Of a DNA stretch of 39,687 bases, positions 33,447 to 39,687 are shown piece by piece. Made by a program: the position numbers and the translations under genes. The stretch comes from Opitutia bacterium (GTDB lineage: Bacteria > Verrucomicrobiota > Verrucomicrobiia > Opitutales > Opitutaceae), in NCBI GenBank assembly GCA_002737275.1, contig NSIG01000045.1, forward strand, positions 1-39,687. The letters run 5' to 3'. Under the pieces are notes generated by a model. The model was not told the DNA's origin. It searched no databases and saw nothing but the letters and a program-made list of their open reading frames with translations. How positions within the stretch are numbered: the stretch's first letter is position 1; every line of letters begins with the position of its first letter.

Positions 33447-34784
33447 ATGAGCCCACAAAACGAACCATTACGGCTAACGGCTTGGCCCGCAGCGGCGCAA
33501 TTGGTAGCCCGTTGGCTTGAGCGCCGCGAGCGAATCGACGCACTTTTTGAGACTTTGCCCGGTAAGTGGACCGGGCCGGAGCGGGCGCGTTGTCAGCACC
33601 TCGTTTTCGGGGTGGTGCGTCACGCCAGCCGGCTCGAAGGGGAACTGGCGAAACTGATCGCCCACCCGCCACGCTACTCGACTCGATCCGTACTTTATCT
33701 CGCGGGCTTCGAGCTCATCGAGGCCGAAGGGGAGCACGCGGACAAGGGATTGGTTGCAAAGATTGTCCACCATGCGGTCGATCAAGCAAAGCAGTTGGCG
33801 AGCGCGGCGGAGGCGAGGTTGGTGAACGCGGTCGTTCGTAAGCTCGCGATCGCGTTGCACGCCCAACTCGCCCCCAACCGCCTCGCGGCGTCGGATGTGC
33901 TGGCGAGCTACTACTCCCATCCCGAGTGGATCGTGAAACGCTGGCTCACCAACTATGGGGCCGAGCATACGCGGGCCTTGCTGAAGTGGAATCAATCGCC
34001 GGCACCGGTCTATGCGCGTTGGCGCGCCGGGGCGGCGGCGCCACCGGATTGGCTGAAGGCCACGCCATGGAACGGGTTTTGTGAAGTTCCGTCCGGACGT
34101 TGGAGCGACGTCGAGCCGTTGCTAAAAAAGGGGAAACTTTACCTCCAAGATCCCGGGACGCGGTTGGCGGTGGAGTTGCTCGCGCCTCGCGCCGGCGAGA
34201 CCGTGCTCGATGTCTGCGCTGCGCCGGGCGGAAAGAGTCTGCAAATCGCCGACGCTATGGTCGTCTCGGGAGTCGGCGCCCCGTCGGCCAAAGGCCCGGG
34301 CCGCGTCGTCGCGATGGACCTGCCCGGGGAGCGGATCGCGCGTCTCAAGGAAAATCTGGCGCGGGCCGAGGTGGTGGAGGTGGCCTTGGTGCAGGCGGAT
34401 GTGGCGAAGGATGGATTTGCGGCGCTCGACGCATCGCGGCTGCCGACGAGCTATGACGCGGTGTTGCTGGATGTGCCTTGCACGAATTCCGGCGTCATGC
34501 GGCATCGGGTGGACGTGAAATGGCGTCTGCAAGAAGGTGATTTTCACAAGCACGGCCGGCAGCAACTCGAGTTGTTGCACGCGGCGGCACGACTCGTGGC
34601 TCCGGGTGGACGGTTGGTCTATTCGACGTGCTCGATCGATCCCGAGGAAAATGAAAGCGTGATCAAGGCCTTCTTCGACAGCCGGGCGGGCGGGCCGTTT
34701 AAGCTCGAGGCCAAGAGCATCAGTCAACCTTGGCTCACAGGACACGACGGAGCGGGTGCGTTCTTGCTGCGCAAGAAGCTCTGA
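33447..34784 (+). CDS. 16S rRNA (cytosine-5)-methyltransferase, RsmB/NOL1/NOP2/Sun type
   Basis: A 445-residue SAM-dependent RNA methyltransferase. The N-terminal ~140 residues look like a NusB-type helical domain (ARCQHLVFGVVRHASRLEGEL, VLYLAGFELIEAE, RLVNAVVRKLA), as in RsmB. The catalytic domain has motif I VLDVCAAPGGKSLQIADAM, the loop with the PC cysteine VLLDVPCTNSGVMRHRVD, and the TC cysteine in LVYSTCSIDPEENE, which together are diagnostic of the two-cysteine m5C enzymes. RsmB modifies C967 of 16S rRNA in E. coli; the target here is inferred. It converges on the protease gene with 14 bases between stops. Confidence 0.92.
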   Translation: MSPQNEPLRLTAWPAAAQLVARWLERRERIDALFETLPGKWTGPERARCQHLVFGVVRHASRLEGELAKLIAHPPRYSTRSVLYLAGFELIEAEGEHADKGLVAKIVHHAVDQAKQLASAAEARLVNAVVRKLAIALHAQLAPNRLAASDVLASYYSHPEWIVKRWLTNYGAEHTRALLKWNQSPAPVYARWRAGAAAPPDWLKATPWNGFCEVPSGRWSDVEPLLKKGKLYLQDPGTRLAVELLAPRAGETVLDVCAAPGGKSLQIADAMVVSGVGAPSAKGPGRVVAMDLPGERIARLKENLARAEVVEVALVQADVAKDGFAALDASRLPTSYDAVLLDVPCTNSGVMRHRVDVKWRLQEGDFHKHGRQQLELLHAAARLVAPGGRLVYSTCSIDPEENESVIKAFFDSRAGGPFKLEAKSISQPWLTGHDGAGAFLLRKKL

Positions 34785-34798
34785 AGAGCTCAGCGACG

Positions 34799-35989
34799 CT
34801 ACGGCACGAGGTCGAAGACCGGAAGACGTTTTTCAGTTTCGCTCGTGCCGTTGAGGAACGTAAAAGTGAACGCGTCCGCTGTGTTGATGAGCTGTTCGTA
34901 ACGGCTGAAATCCCAGCGGGCCACCGGCTCGCCATTGATGCGGGTTACCAAGTCGCGTGACTCCACCTGAGCGGTGGCGGCGGGCGAGTCGGGCACCACT
35001 CCGGCGACGCGCCAGTAGGCGGGATTTTTGGCGAAGCTGACGCCGGCACTACGGCGGCGGGGCGTTAGGATCGGGGCGGGCGAGTCGCGGTAGAAGGTCA
35101 CGCGATCGCGGTCTTGGTCGAAGGTGACACTAAAATTCTTGAGAATTGAGCCGCCGATCGAGGACAGCTCGTCGGAGAGTTCGACGATGGGGGTTGGGAA
35201 CGCGTAGTCGGCGATGATTAGGGTTTCGGCGAGCCGCCCGATTTGCTGGGGCCGGTCGCCGGCCAACGTGCCAACGGTGCTGCCTTCGCGGGGGCCGAAG
35301 GTGAAGTTGGGCAGTAGTCCCACGGGATTCAGGCTCAGACCGCCGTCGCTGCCGCTGTCGATGAGGGCAATGAAGGTGCGGTCGGCGAGCCGGATGGAGA
35401 TTAGCGGAGTTTTATTGGCGTTGCTGAACGGCACGGAGAACCCCGGGACCAACGCTTCGCTGCGATTGGGTGTGAGTACGACGCGGTTGCGCGGGTAATC
35501 GAGGGTCAGCCGGGTCTCGCGAAACAGCGGGAAGCCGAGGACTCCGTCAATCTTGACGCCCAAGTGCGCGGAAAGCGCGGCGCAGTCGTAGATCCGCGCC
35601 GCGATGCGTTCGAATCGGGCGCCGCCGAGCTCCAGCTCGCGAATTGTGACCGGTTGCAGCGAAACCGGAATACCGTCGGCGCTAAAAACGGTGACGGGAG
35701 CCGCTGGGGCCGCGAGGTCGTCTTTGACGCCGTAGCGCTTGGCAAATTCCGGCGTCACCAACGTGGTGTTGGCTCCGGTATCGACTAGGAAACGCCAAGG
35801 GCCGCCGCGATCCCATTTGCCCTCGACGACGAGATATGTGCCCTGGCGCTGGGCGGGCAAAATCACCAAGGGGGAATCAAGGGTCGTGCGCCCGGGCCGC
35901 GGCGCTTCGCGCCGAAACGTCGAGCAACCGGCGAGCAGCGCGCTGCCAAGACCGGCGAGGGCGAGGGCGATGAGGCGGCGTCGGTTCAT
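34799..35989 (-). CDS. Retropepsin-like aspartyl protease with C-terminal PDZ domain, lipoprotein
   Basis: A 396-residue protein. The N-terminus has a lipoprotein signal with lipobox LLAGC (Cys22), so it is likely anchored in the envelope. Two pepsin/retropepsin halves follow, each with an active-site Asp: FLVDTGANTTLVTP (Asp70) and ALIDSGSDGGLSLN (Asp211). The flap-like segment FSADGIPVSLQ and the hydrophobic-hydrophobic-Gly stretch IDGVLGFPLFR after the first Asp complete the single-chain two-lobed layout. The last 90 residues form a PDZ-like domain (GVVPDSPAATAQVESRDLVTRINGEP). The natural substrate is unknown. The start overlaps the stop of the MFS transporter gene by four bases, so the two are likely co-translated. 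Confidence 0.86.
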   Translation of the reverse strand: MNRRRLIALALAGLGSALLAGCSTFRREAPRPGRTTLDSPLVILPAQRQGTYLVVEGKWDRGGPWRFLVDTGANTTLVTPEFAKRYGVKDDLAAPAAPVTVFSADGIPVSLQPVTIRELELGGARFERIAARIYDCAALSAHLGVKIDGVLGFPLFRETRLTLDYPRNRVVLTPNRSEALVPGFSVPFSNANKTPLISIRLADRTFIALIDSGSDGGLSLNPVGLLPNFTFGPREGSTVGTLAGDRPQQIGRLAETLIIADYAFPTPIVELSDELSSIGGSILKNFSVTFDQDRDRVTFYRDSPAPILTPRRRSAGVSFAKNPAYWRVAGVVPDSPAATAQVESRDLVTRINGEPVARWDFSRYEQLINTADAFTFTFLNGTSETEKRLPVFDLVP

Positions 35990-37329
35990 TTCGCGGGCTT
36001 GGGCAAGGCGAGGCTCAGGCTGAACGCTCCGATGGCGAATACGGCGGCCGCAAGAAAAACGCTGCGTGAGCCGTAAAGCCAGAAGGCCGCGCCGGCCACG
36101 ACGGGCGTGATCGCACGGGCCAGCGAGCCGAGAGAGCGGAAGATCCCGAGCATGCGGCCTTGCTCATGCGGACCGCAGTAAAGCGAGATGAGTCCGGTGC
36201 TGGCGGGATTGACGAGACCGGAGCCGGCGGCGAGGAGCGCGAGGCCGGCGTAGAGCAACCAAGGCTGCATCGCGAAACCGACCGCGAGCAGCCCCACGGC
36301 TGAGCAGACGAGCCCGGCGCTCAGAACGCGGGTTTCTTCAACGCGTGCGAGCAGTTTGCGGACGATAAAACCCTGCGTGACGATGGAGCAGACGCCGAGG
36401 AAACCGAGCAGGTAGCCGTTTTCCCTCGCGGTGTAGCCGAAGCGTTCGGCGGCGAGAAACGTGAGCGAGGCCTCCATCGCGACGAAGGCGAGGGCGTACA
36501 CGAAGGCCACGAGGTTGACGCGGCGGATGCCGGGATCGGCGAGGCCGAAGATGGCGGTGACGGGGTTGCGGATGCGCGGATCGCGGGCCGCGGCGCGCAC
36601 TGCGGGCGTGAGGGTTTCGTTGAAGCGGCGATGAATCCAGACGAGGTTTACCAAGCACAGAGCGAAGGCAAAAAGGGCGGGAACCGAAAACGGATTAATG
36701 CCGAAACGCGCGAGCTCAGGGTTGGCGGTGAGCAGGTTGAGCTGGGAGGTCAGGGCGCCGAGCATGGGGCCGGTCACCAGACCGAGACCGAACGCCGCCC
36801 CGACAATGCCCATGGCTTTGGCGCGCTCCTGCCGGGTGGTCACGTCGGCCACGGCGGCGGTGGCAACGGACAGGTTGCCGCTGAAGGCGCCGCTGACGAT
36901 GCGTGAGATCAGAAACACCCAGAACGAACCGCTGATGAACCACAGCAAATAGCCGAGCGCGGTGCCGGCGACGGTGAGCAGGAGCACGGGTCGACGCCCC
37001 CGTTTGTCCGAGATGGCGCCCCAAAACGGGGCGAAGATAAATTGAAGAATCGAGAAAAACGAGCTGAGCACGCCGCCGAAAAGGACGGCGGCGAAGGCAT
37101 TGTCGCGACCGAGGCTCGCGGCCAAGGCATCGGTCTGGGCGAGGAGCCAGCCGAGAGCGCCGGTGCGGCCGTCGGTCGATAAATAGTGGCCGAGCAGATC
37201 GGGGCCGAGGGGGAAGATGATCGAGAAGCCGATCAGATCGATGTAGAGCGTGAGGAAAATGACGCCGAGGGAGAGCGCGCGCTTGGGGGCGGCGGACGGA
37301 GCGGCGGGACTGGCGGGAGCGGGAGACAC
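35986..37329 (-). CDS. MFS transporter (TetA/TCR-like group)
   Basis: A 447-residue inner-membrane major facilitator with twelve predicted helices. The N-terminal half starts LGVIFLTLYIDLIGFSIIFPLGP. The motif A equivalent FAPFWGAISDKRGRRPVLLLT lies between TM2 and TM3, and motif C-like ATAAVADVTTRQERAKAMGI and GAAFGLGLVTGPMLGAL are typical of drug/proton antiporters of the DHA1 (tetracycline-type) branch. The start codon is GTG. No regulator is adjacent. The substrate is not evident; resistance is only one of several options, and the overlap with an envelope protease may point to a housekeeping role. Confidence 0.9.
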   Translation of the reverse strand: MSPAPASPAAPSAAPKRALSLGVIFLTLYIDLIGFSIIFPLGPDLLGHYLSTDGRTGALGWLLAQTDALAASLGRDNAFAAVLFGGVLSSFFSILQFIFAPFWGAISDKRGRRPVLLLTVAGTALGYLLWFISGSFWVFLISRIVSGAFSGNLSVATAAVADVTTRQERAKAMGIVGAAFGLGLVTGPMLGALTSQLNLLTANPELARFGINPFSVPALFAFALCLVNLVWIHRRFNETLTPAVRAAARDPRIRNPVTAIFGLADPGIRRVNLVAFVYALAFVAMEASLTFLAAERFGYTARENGYLLGFLGVCSIVTQGFIVRKLLARVEETRVLSAGLVCSAVGLLAVGFAMQPWLLYAGLALLAAGSGLVNPASTGLISLYCGPHEQGRMLGIFRSLGSLARAITPVVAGAAFWLYGSRSVFLAAAVFAIGAFSLSLALPKPAK

Positions 37330-37427
37330 GGCGAGCGGAGGTGAACGAAGCCGAAAGAATTACGGGCCGCAGGCGGGGCGCAAGGGGAAGTTCCCGGAGC
37401 TCTCACCCGCCCTGATTTTTGGTAAGC
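37330..37427. other. Short spacer between MFS and YjbR-type genes
   Basis: About 100 bases. No terminator or repeat is evident. The sequence ends in the stop of the YjbR-type gene, so it must contain the MFS gene's promoter if that gene is not read from upstream. Confidence 0.35.
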
Positions 37428-37784
37428 CTAAATCGGGAACGCGAGAGCAAGTCGGTTTTTTTTGGGTAGGCCGGCGACCACCAAATCGTAACTGCGGCGG
37501 AGGTGGCGTTCGAGCTCGGGCGCGGGCAAGGCGGCGAGATCGCTGACTTTCACCCACATCCGTTTCGCGCAGTAGGGGGCTTGGGTAACACCGTCGATTT
37601 CTGTGAGTACGTCGAAGTCGGCAGGATCGCATTTGAAGACGACGGAATCGGCGAGGTCGGCGTCGAGGGCGATGATGAGAAATATTTTTCCGGCGACTTT
37701 GAAGACCAGGCACTCGCCCCACTGCTTGACGAAAGCGGTGTGGGGCAGACTGAGGGCAAAGGTGCGAAGAGCGGCGAGGCGCAT
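37428..37784 (-). CDS. MmcQ/YjbR family protein
   Basis: A 118-residue cytoplasmic protein of the MmcQ/YjbR family. It starts MRLAALRTFALSLPHTAF, continues with WGECLVFKVAGKIFLIIALD and VVFKCDPADF, and ends with the helix around LRRSYDLVVAGLPKK, which matches the family's C-terminal HTH-like turn. It has a double-wing fold similar to the CyaY family, and the function is not established (DNA binding has been proposed). It starts nine bases after the stop of the broken receiver gene on the same strand, so it may be carried on the lactonase transcript. Confidence 0.87.
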   Translation of the reverse strand: MRLAALRTFALSLPHTAFVKQWGECLVFKVAGKIFLIIALDADLADSVVFKCDPADFDVLTEIDGVTQAPYCAKRMWVKVSDLAALPAPELERHLRRSYDLVVAGLPKKNRLALAFPI

Positions 37785-37792
37785 GGGCGCGG

Positions 37793-38285
37793 TCAGTTCA
37801 AAATGGCGCGAACTGCGGCACTGAGATCGCCGCGCGTGAAGGGCTTCGCGAGGTAATACGAACGTCCCTTAATTTCTAGGCGTTTGTTATTTTGAGGTGG
37901 CGAAGCGCGCCGTGACAATCCGTTGGATTGCCTCGGAGCTGCGCTTCTCGCAGTGATAGTCTGTTGATCAAGGGACGTTGGTATCAGCCAGCGGGCCGCC
38001 GCCAGCGTGGCGGGTGATGCCTTCGCCTTCGTTGTATCCTTTGATGATTAGCGCGCGCACATCGGCCCGCACGCGGCGGAGCTCCACGAGGGTTTCCTCG
38101 CCGCTCAGCCCGGGTATCAGCATATCGAGCAACACGAGATCGTCGCGTTCCGGCGTGGCGCGAAATGCGGTCAGGGCCGCGTAGCTACCGGCGGCTGCAT
38201 CGGAATTGGCCCGGTAGGAGCGAAGCATCTCGGCGACGAGCGGACGCCCCGCATCGTCGCCGACGACGACCAAGACGCGTGCGGC
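37793..38285 (-). pseudogene. Response-regulator receiver domain, split by a mobile element and lacking a start
   Basis: The minus strand encodes a CheY-type receiver in two pieces. Part one (38285-37983) reads VLVVVGDDAGRPLVAEML and, further on, DDLVLLDMLIPGLSGEETLV, with the phosphoacceptor Asp, up to the GGGPLAD segment. Part two (from about 37857 to the stop at 37793) gives YLAKPFTRGDLSAAVRAIL, including the Lys-Pro pair. A 125-bp inverted-repeat element lies between them. The Thr/Ser expected before the Gly is Lys in IIKGYN. There is no ATG: the coding frame follows directly on the TAA of the lactonase gene, and the only possible start is a TTG at 38273. It looks like the tail of a former hybrid histidine kinase, now non-functional. 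Confidence 0.85.
37858..37982 (-). mobile_element. MITE-like inverted-repeat element, copy 2, inside the receiver gene
   Basis: A 125-bp element of the same family as 12636-12761, read on the opposite strand. Its ends are ACCAACGTCCCTT and ACGAACGTCCCTT as inverted repeats, flanked by AT at 37856-37857 and 37983-37984. It splits the receiver domain exactly between LAD and YLAKPF. Removing the element plus one AT gives GCT GAT TAC CTC GCG, in frame (ADYLA), which strongly supports insertion with a 2-bp target duplication. It has no coding capacity. It contains the interior motifs GGATTG and GCGCGCTTCGC seen in copy 1. Confidence 0.85.
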
Positions 38286-39515
38286 TTAGCGGGTCGGCAA
38301 AGCGGGCACGAAGACGGCGGCGACGGGAGCCGGGACCGCGACGAGAGGGCCGTTAGGCGTGAGGCGGCCGGATTTGGGGTCGACGCGGAAGACGGCGACG
38401 GTGCTTGAGTCTTGGTTTTCGGTGAGGAGCCAGGTGCCGGTGGGGTCGAGGGCGAAATGGCGCGGGGTCTGGCCCAGGGTGGAGACGTTTTCGAGGTAGG
38501 TGAGTTGGCCGGTTTTTTCGTCGATGGTGTAAATGACGAGGGTGTTGGCGCCGCGGTTGGAGCCGTAGAGAAATTTGCCGTTCGGGTGGACTTGAACCTC
38601 AGCGGTGCTGGTGCCTTTTGGGATGGCTTCGCCGGGTGGAAGGGTGGAGATCGTCTGGATCGAGGTGAGGGTGCCGGCGGCGGATTCGTAGGTGAAGGCG
38701 GTCATCGTGCAGAGCAGTTCGTTGATGACGTAGACGAATTTGCCCGTGGGATGAAAGGTGAGGTGGCGTGGGCCGGAGCCAGGCGGAAGGTGGGTGCCGG
38801 GGGTGACGGACATGGGCGGGGCGCCCCTGACACTTTGCGATCCCACGGGCGGGACGCCCGTGCCACTTTTAAGCAGCGTGAGTTGGGCGGTGGCGGGGGT
38901 GAGTTGGTAGCCGACCACGCGGTCGATGCCGAGGTCGGGGGCGAAGGCGAAGCGGTTGTCGGGGGCGAAGTAGATGCCGTGGGCGTGCGGGGCTTTTTGG
39001 CGGCCGGGGTTTACGCTGGAGCCGGTGTGTGTGACGACGGAGCCGAGGGCGCCGAGGCGGCCGTCGGGTTGAAGAGAAATGGCCGAGACGCTGCCGCCGC
39101 TGTAGTTGGCGACAAGGAGAGTTTGGCCGGTGGCGTCGACGGCGAGGTGGCAAGGGCCGGGGCCGCCGGGGGTTTGTTGATTGAGGAGCGTGAGCGCGCC
39201 GGTGGCCGGGTTAATGGCGTAGGCGCTGAGGCCGGTGGACGGCGTGCGCTTGGGGCCGCTGCTTTCGTCGAGGGCGTAGAGGAATTTGCCGTTGGGATGA
39301 AGGGCGAGAAAGGCGGGGTCTTTGGCGGGGGCGGCGAGCTCGGCGGGCGATAGGCGGCCGGTGGCGAGGTCGAGACGGGAGCGGTAGATGCCTTGGCTTT
39401 CGGTTTTCGCGCCGGTGTAGGTGCCGAAGTAGACGAAGAATTTTTTTGGGGCGGCGGCGAGGGGGGTAAGCACGGTGAGGAGAAGGGCGAGGGTGGGGGC
39501 GAGGCGGAGGGACAT
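38286..39515 (-). CDS. Lactonase family protein (6-phosphogluconolactonase-like, secreted)
   Basis: A seven-bladed beta-propeller of about 409 residues of the Pgl/YbhE family. The family includes 6-phosphogluconolactonase and cis,cis-muconate lactonizing enzymes. The N-terminus from 39515 is a Sec signal (RLAPTLALLLTVLTPLAAA), so this copy is exported, unlike cytoplasmic YbhE, and the substrate is probably different. Repeated blade motifs are visible: FVYFGTYTGAKTESQGIY, HPNGKFLYALDESS, CHLAVDATGQTLLVANYSGG, HAHGIYFAPDNRFAF, HLTFHPTGKFVYVINE and VQVHPNGKFLYGSNRGA. A 25-bp tandem repeat pair adds about 20 residues between blades near residue 235 without changing the frame. The receiver remnant follows directly after its stop codon. 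Confidence 0.88.
   Translation of the reverse strand: MSLRLAPTLALLLTVLTPLAAAPKKFFVYFGTYTGAKTESQGIYRSRLDLATGRLSPAELAAPAKDPAFLALHPNGKFLYALDESSGPKRTPSTGLSAYAINPATGALTLLNQQTPGGPGPCHLAVDATGQTLLVANYSGGSVSAISLQPDGRLGALGSVVTHTGSSVNPGRQKAPHAHGIYFAPDNRFAFAPDLGIDRVVGYQLTPATAQLTLLKSGTGVPPVGSQSVRGAPPMSVTPGTHLPPGSGPRHLTFHPTGKFVYVINELLCTMTAFTYESAAGTLTSIQTISTLPPGEAIPKGTSTAEVQVHPNGKFLYGSNRGANTLVIYTIDEKTGQLTYLENVSTLGQTPRHFALDPTGTWLLTENQDSSTVAVFRVDPKSGRLTPNGPLVAVPAPVAAVFVPALPTR
38811..38868. repeat. Tandem pair of palindromic 25-bp repeats inside the lactonase gene
   Basis: Two units, CATGGGCGGGGCGCCCC and CACGGGCGGGACGCCCG at their cores (38811-38835 and 38844-38868), are identical at 21 of 25 positions and separated by 8 bases. 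The second unit carries a CACGGGCG/CGCCCGTG stem, which is imperfect in the first. On the coding strand they give SGTGVPPV and a diverged second copy VRGAPPM. These peptides are the products of a dispersed repeat I have seen in many planctomycete and verrucomicrobial proteins. The lactonase frame continues through them. Confidence 0.75.
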
Positions 39516-39542
39516 GGGAGGAATTGGGGACCGGAAATGTTT

Positions 39543-39570
39543 AACCACGAAACATACGAACTACACGAAA
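39543..39570. repeat. Degenerate 9-bp tandem repeat (ACCACGAAA type)
   Basis: Three degenerate 9-base units of the pattern ACCACGAAA, CATACGAAC and TACACGAAA lie just upstream of the lactonase start. They have the same period and similar sequence as the array at 39600-39644, which suggests a common origin. Confidence 0.55.
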
Positions 39571-39599
39571 GTCGGAGGGGGGGATCTAGGAGGGGTGGC

Positions 39600-39644
39600 C
39601 CACGGAACCCACGGAACCCACGGAACACACGGAACACACGGAAT
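39600..39644. repeat. Five-copy 9-bp tandem repeat (CCACGGAAC)
   Basis: Five consecutive 9-base units: CCACGGAAC three times, then ACACGGAAC and ACACGGAAT. The array lies in the non-coding region upstream of the lactonase gene, in the last 90 bases of the window. No spacer sequence separates the units, so this is not CRISPR. The flanking sequence 39645-39687 is purine-rich and has no recognisable gene. Confidence 0.85.
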
Positions 39645-39687
39645 TACGGAAGGGCGGAAGGCGAGGGGCGAGAAATGGGCGGAAGGT

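Noticed and set aside
38412..39353. A 313-residue plus-strand frame over the lactonase gene
   Set aside because: It is a Gly/Ala/Val-rich antisense shadow. It contains HGRDARAT only because of the palindromic repeat.
39600..39644. Regular repeats considered as a CRISPR array
   Set aside because: The units are 9 bases with no spacers and there are no cas genes.

Overview
The window is GC-rich bacterial chromosome, most likely from the Verrucomicrobiota and probably an Opitutaceae-type organism. This rests on three things: a very long GreA (an N-terminal extension of about 450 residues, as I recall from PVC bacteria such as Chlamydia), short palindromic and tandem repeats that enter coding sequence in frame in the way I associate with this phylum, and start codons that almost never have a Shine-Dalgarno sequence. 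No rRNA, tRNA, CRISPR array, prophage or intact transposase was seen. Most of the window is ordinary core metabolism and housekeeping.

Layout. At 1-1535 a truncated Old Yellow Enzyme gene overlaps an SDR oxidoreductase. At 1593-6040, on the minus strand, an RND efflux pump and its lipoprotein adaptor form a two-gene operon with no outer-membrane channel. At 6227-12460 a plus-strand run serA-plsY-hom-lysC-thrC makes 3-phosphohydroxypyruvate (for serine) and takes aspartate towards threonine. It has the glycerol-3-phosphate acyltransferase gene plsY embedded in it and lacks homoserine kinase (thrB). A minus-strand SNF2 helicase (12816-15407) carries short in-frame repeat insertions.

From about 15.4 to 18.5 kb the DNA looks decayed. 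A Tat-exported NIPSNAP-like protein and a small lysozyme-like protein are intact. Between them lies the frameshifted C-terminal stump of a GH63-like glycosidase, and on both sides is sequence with only broken reading frames. From 18.5 to 24.8 kb there is a HAD hydrolase, the prfA-prmC translation-termination pair, a tail-specific protease and a rhomboid-like membrane protein that lacks its catalytic serine. From 24.9 to 29.7 kb come a small ferredoxin with a strong terminator, a TonB-dependent outer-membrane receptor, an M3 oligopeptidase and a cupin. From 29.7 to 34.8 kb come an ArsR-methyltransferase fusion, a LysE-type exporter, the long GreA and a divergent RsmB-type rRNA methyltransferase. 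From 34.8 kb to the end, on the minus strand, come an aspartyl protease-PDZ lipoprotein overlapping an MFS transporter, a YjbR/MmcQ protein, a broken receiver-domain gene and a secreted lactonase.

The most unusual signal is a repeat family of about 125 bp with 13-bp terminal inverted repeats, flanked by AT on both sides, present in two copies in opposite relative orientation (12636-12761 and 37858-37982). The second copy splits a response-regulator receiver domain. Removing the element together with one AT restores the expected reading frame through the conserved KPF motif, so it behaves like a non-autonomous mobile element (MITE). Separate short palindromic repeats have entered the SNF2 helicase and the lactonase without breaking their frames. 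I did not find a convincing undescribed multigene system such as a defence or biosynthetic cluster.
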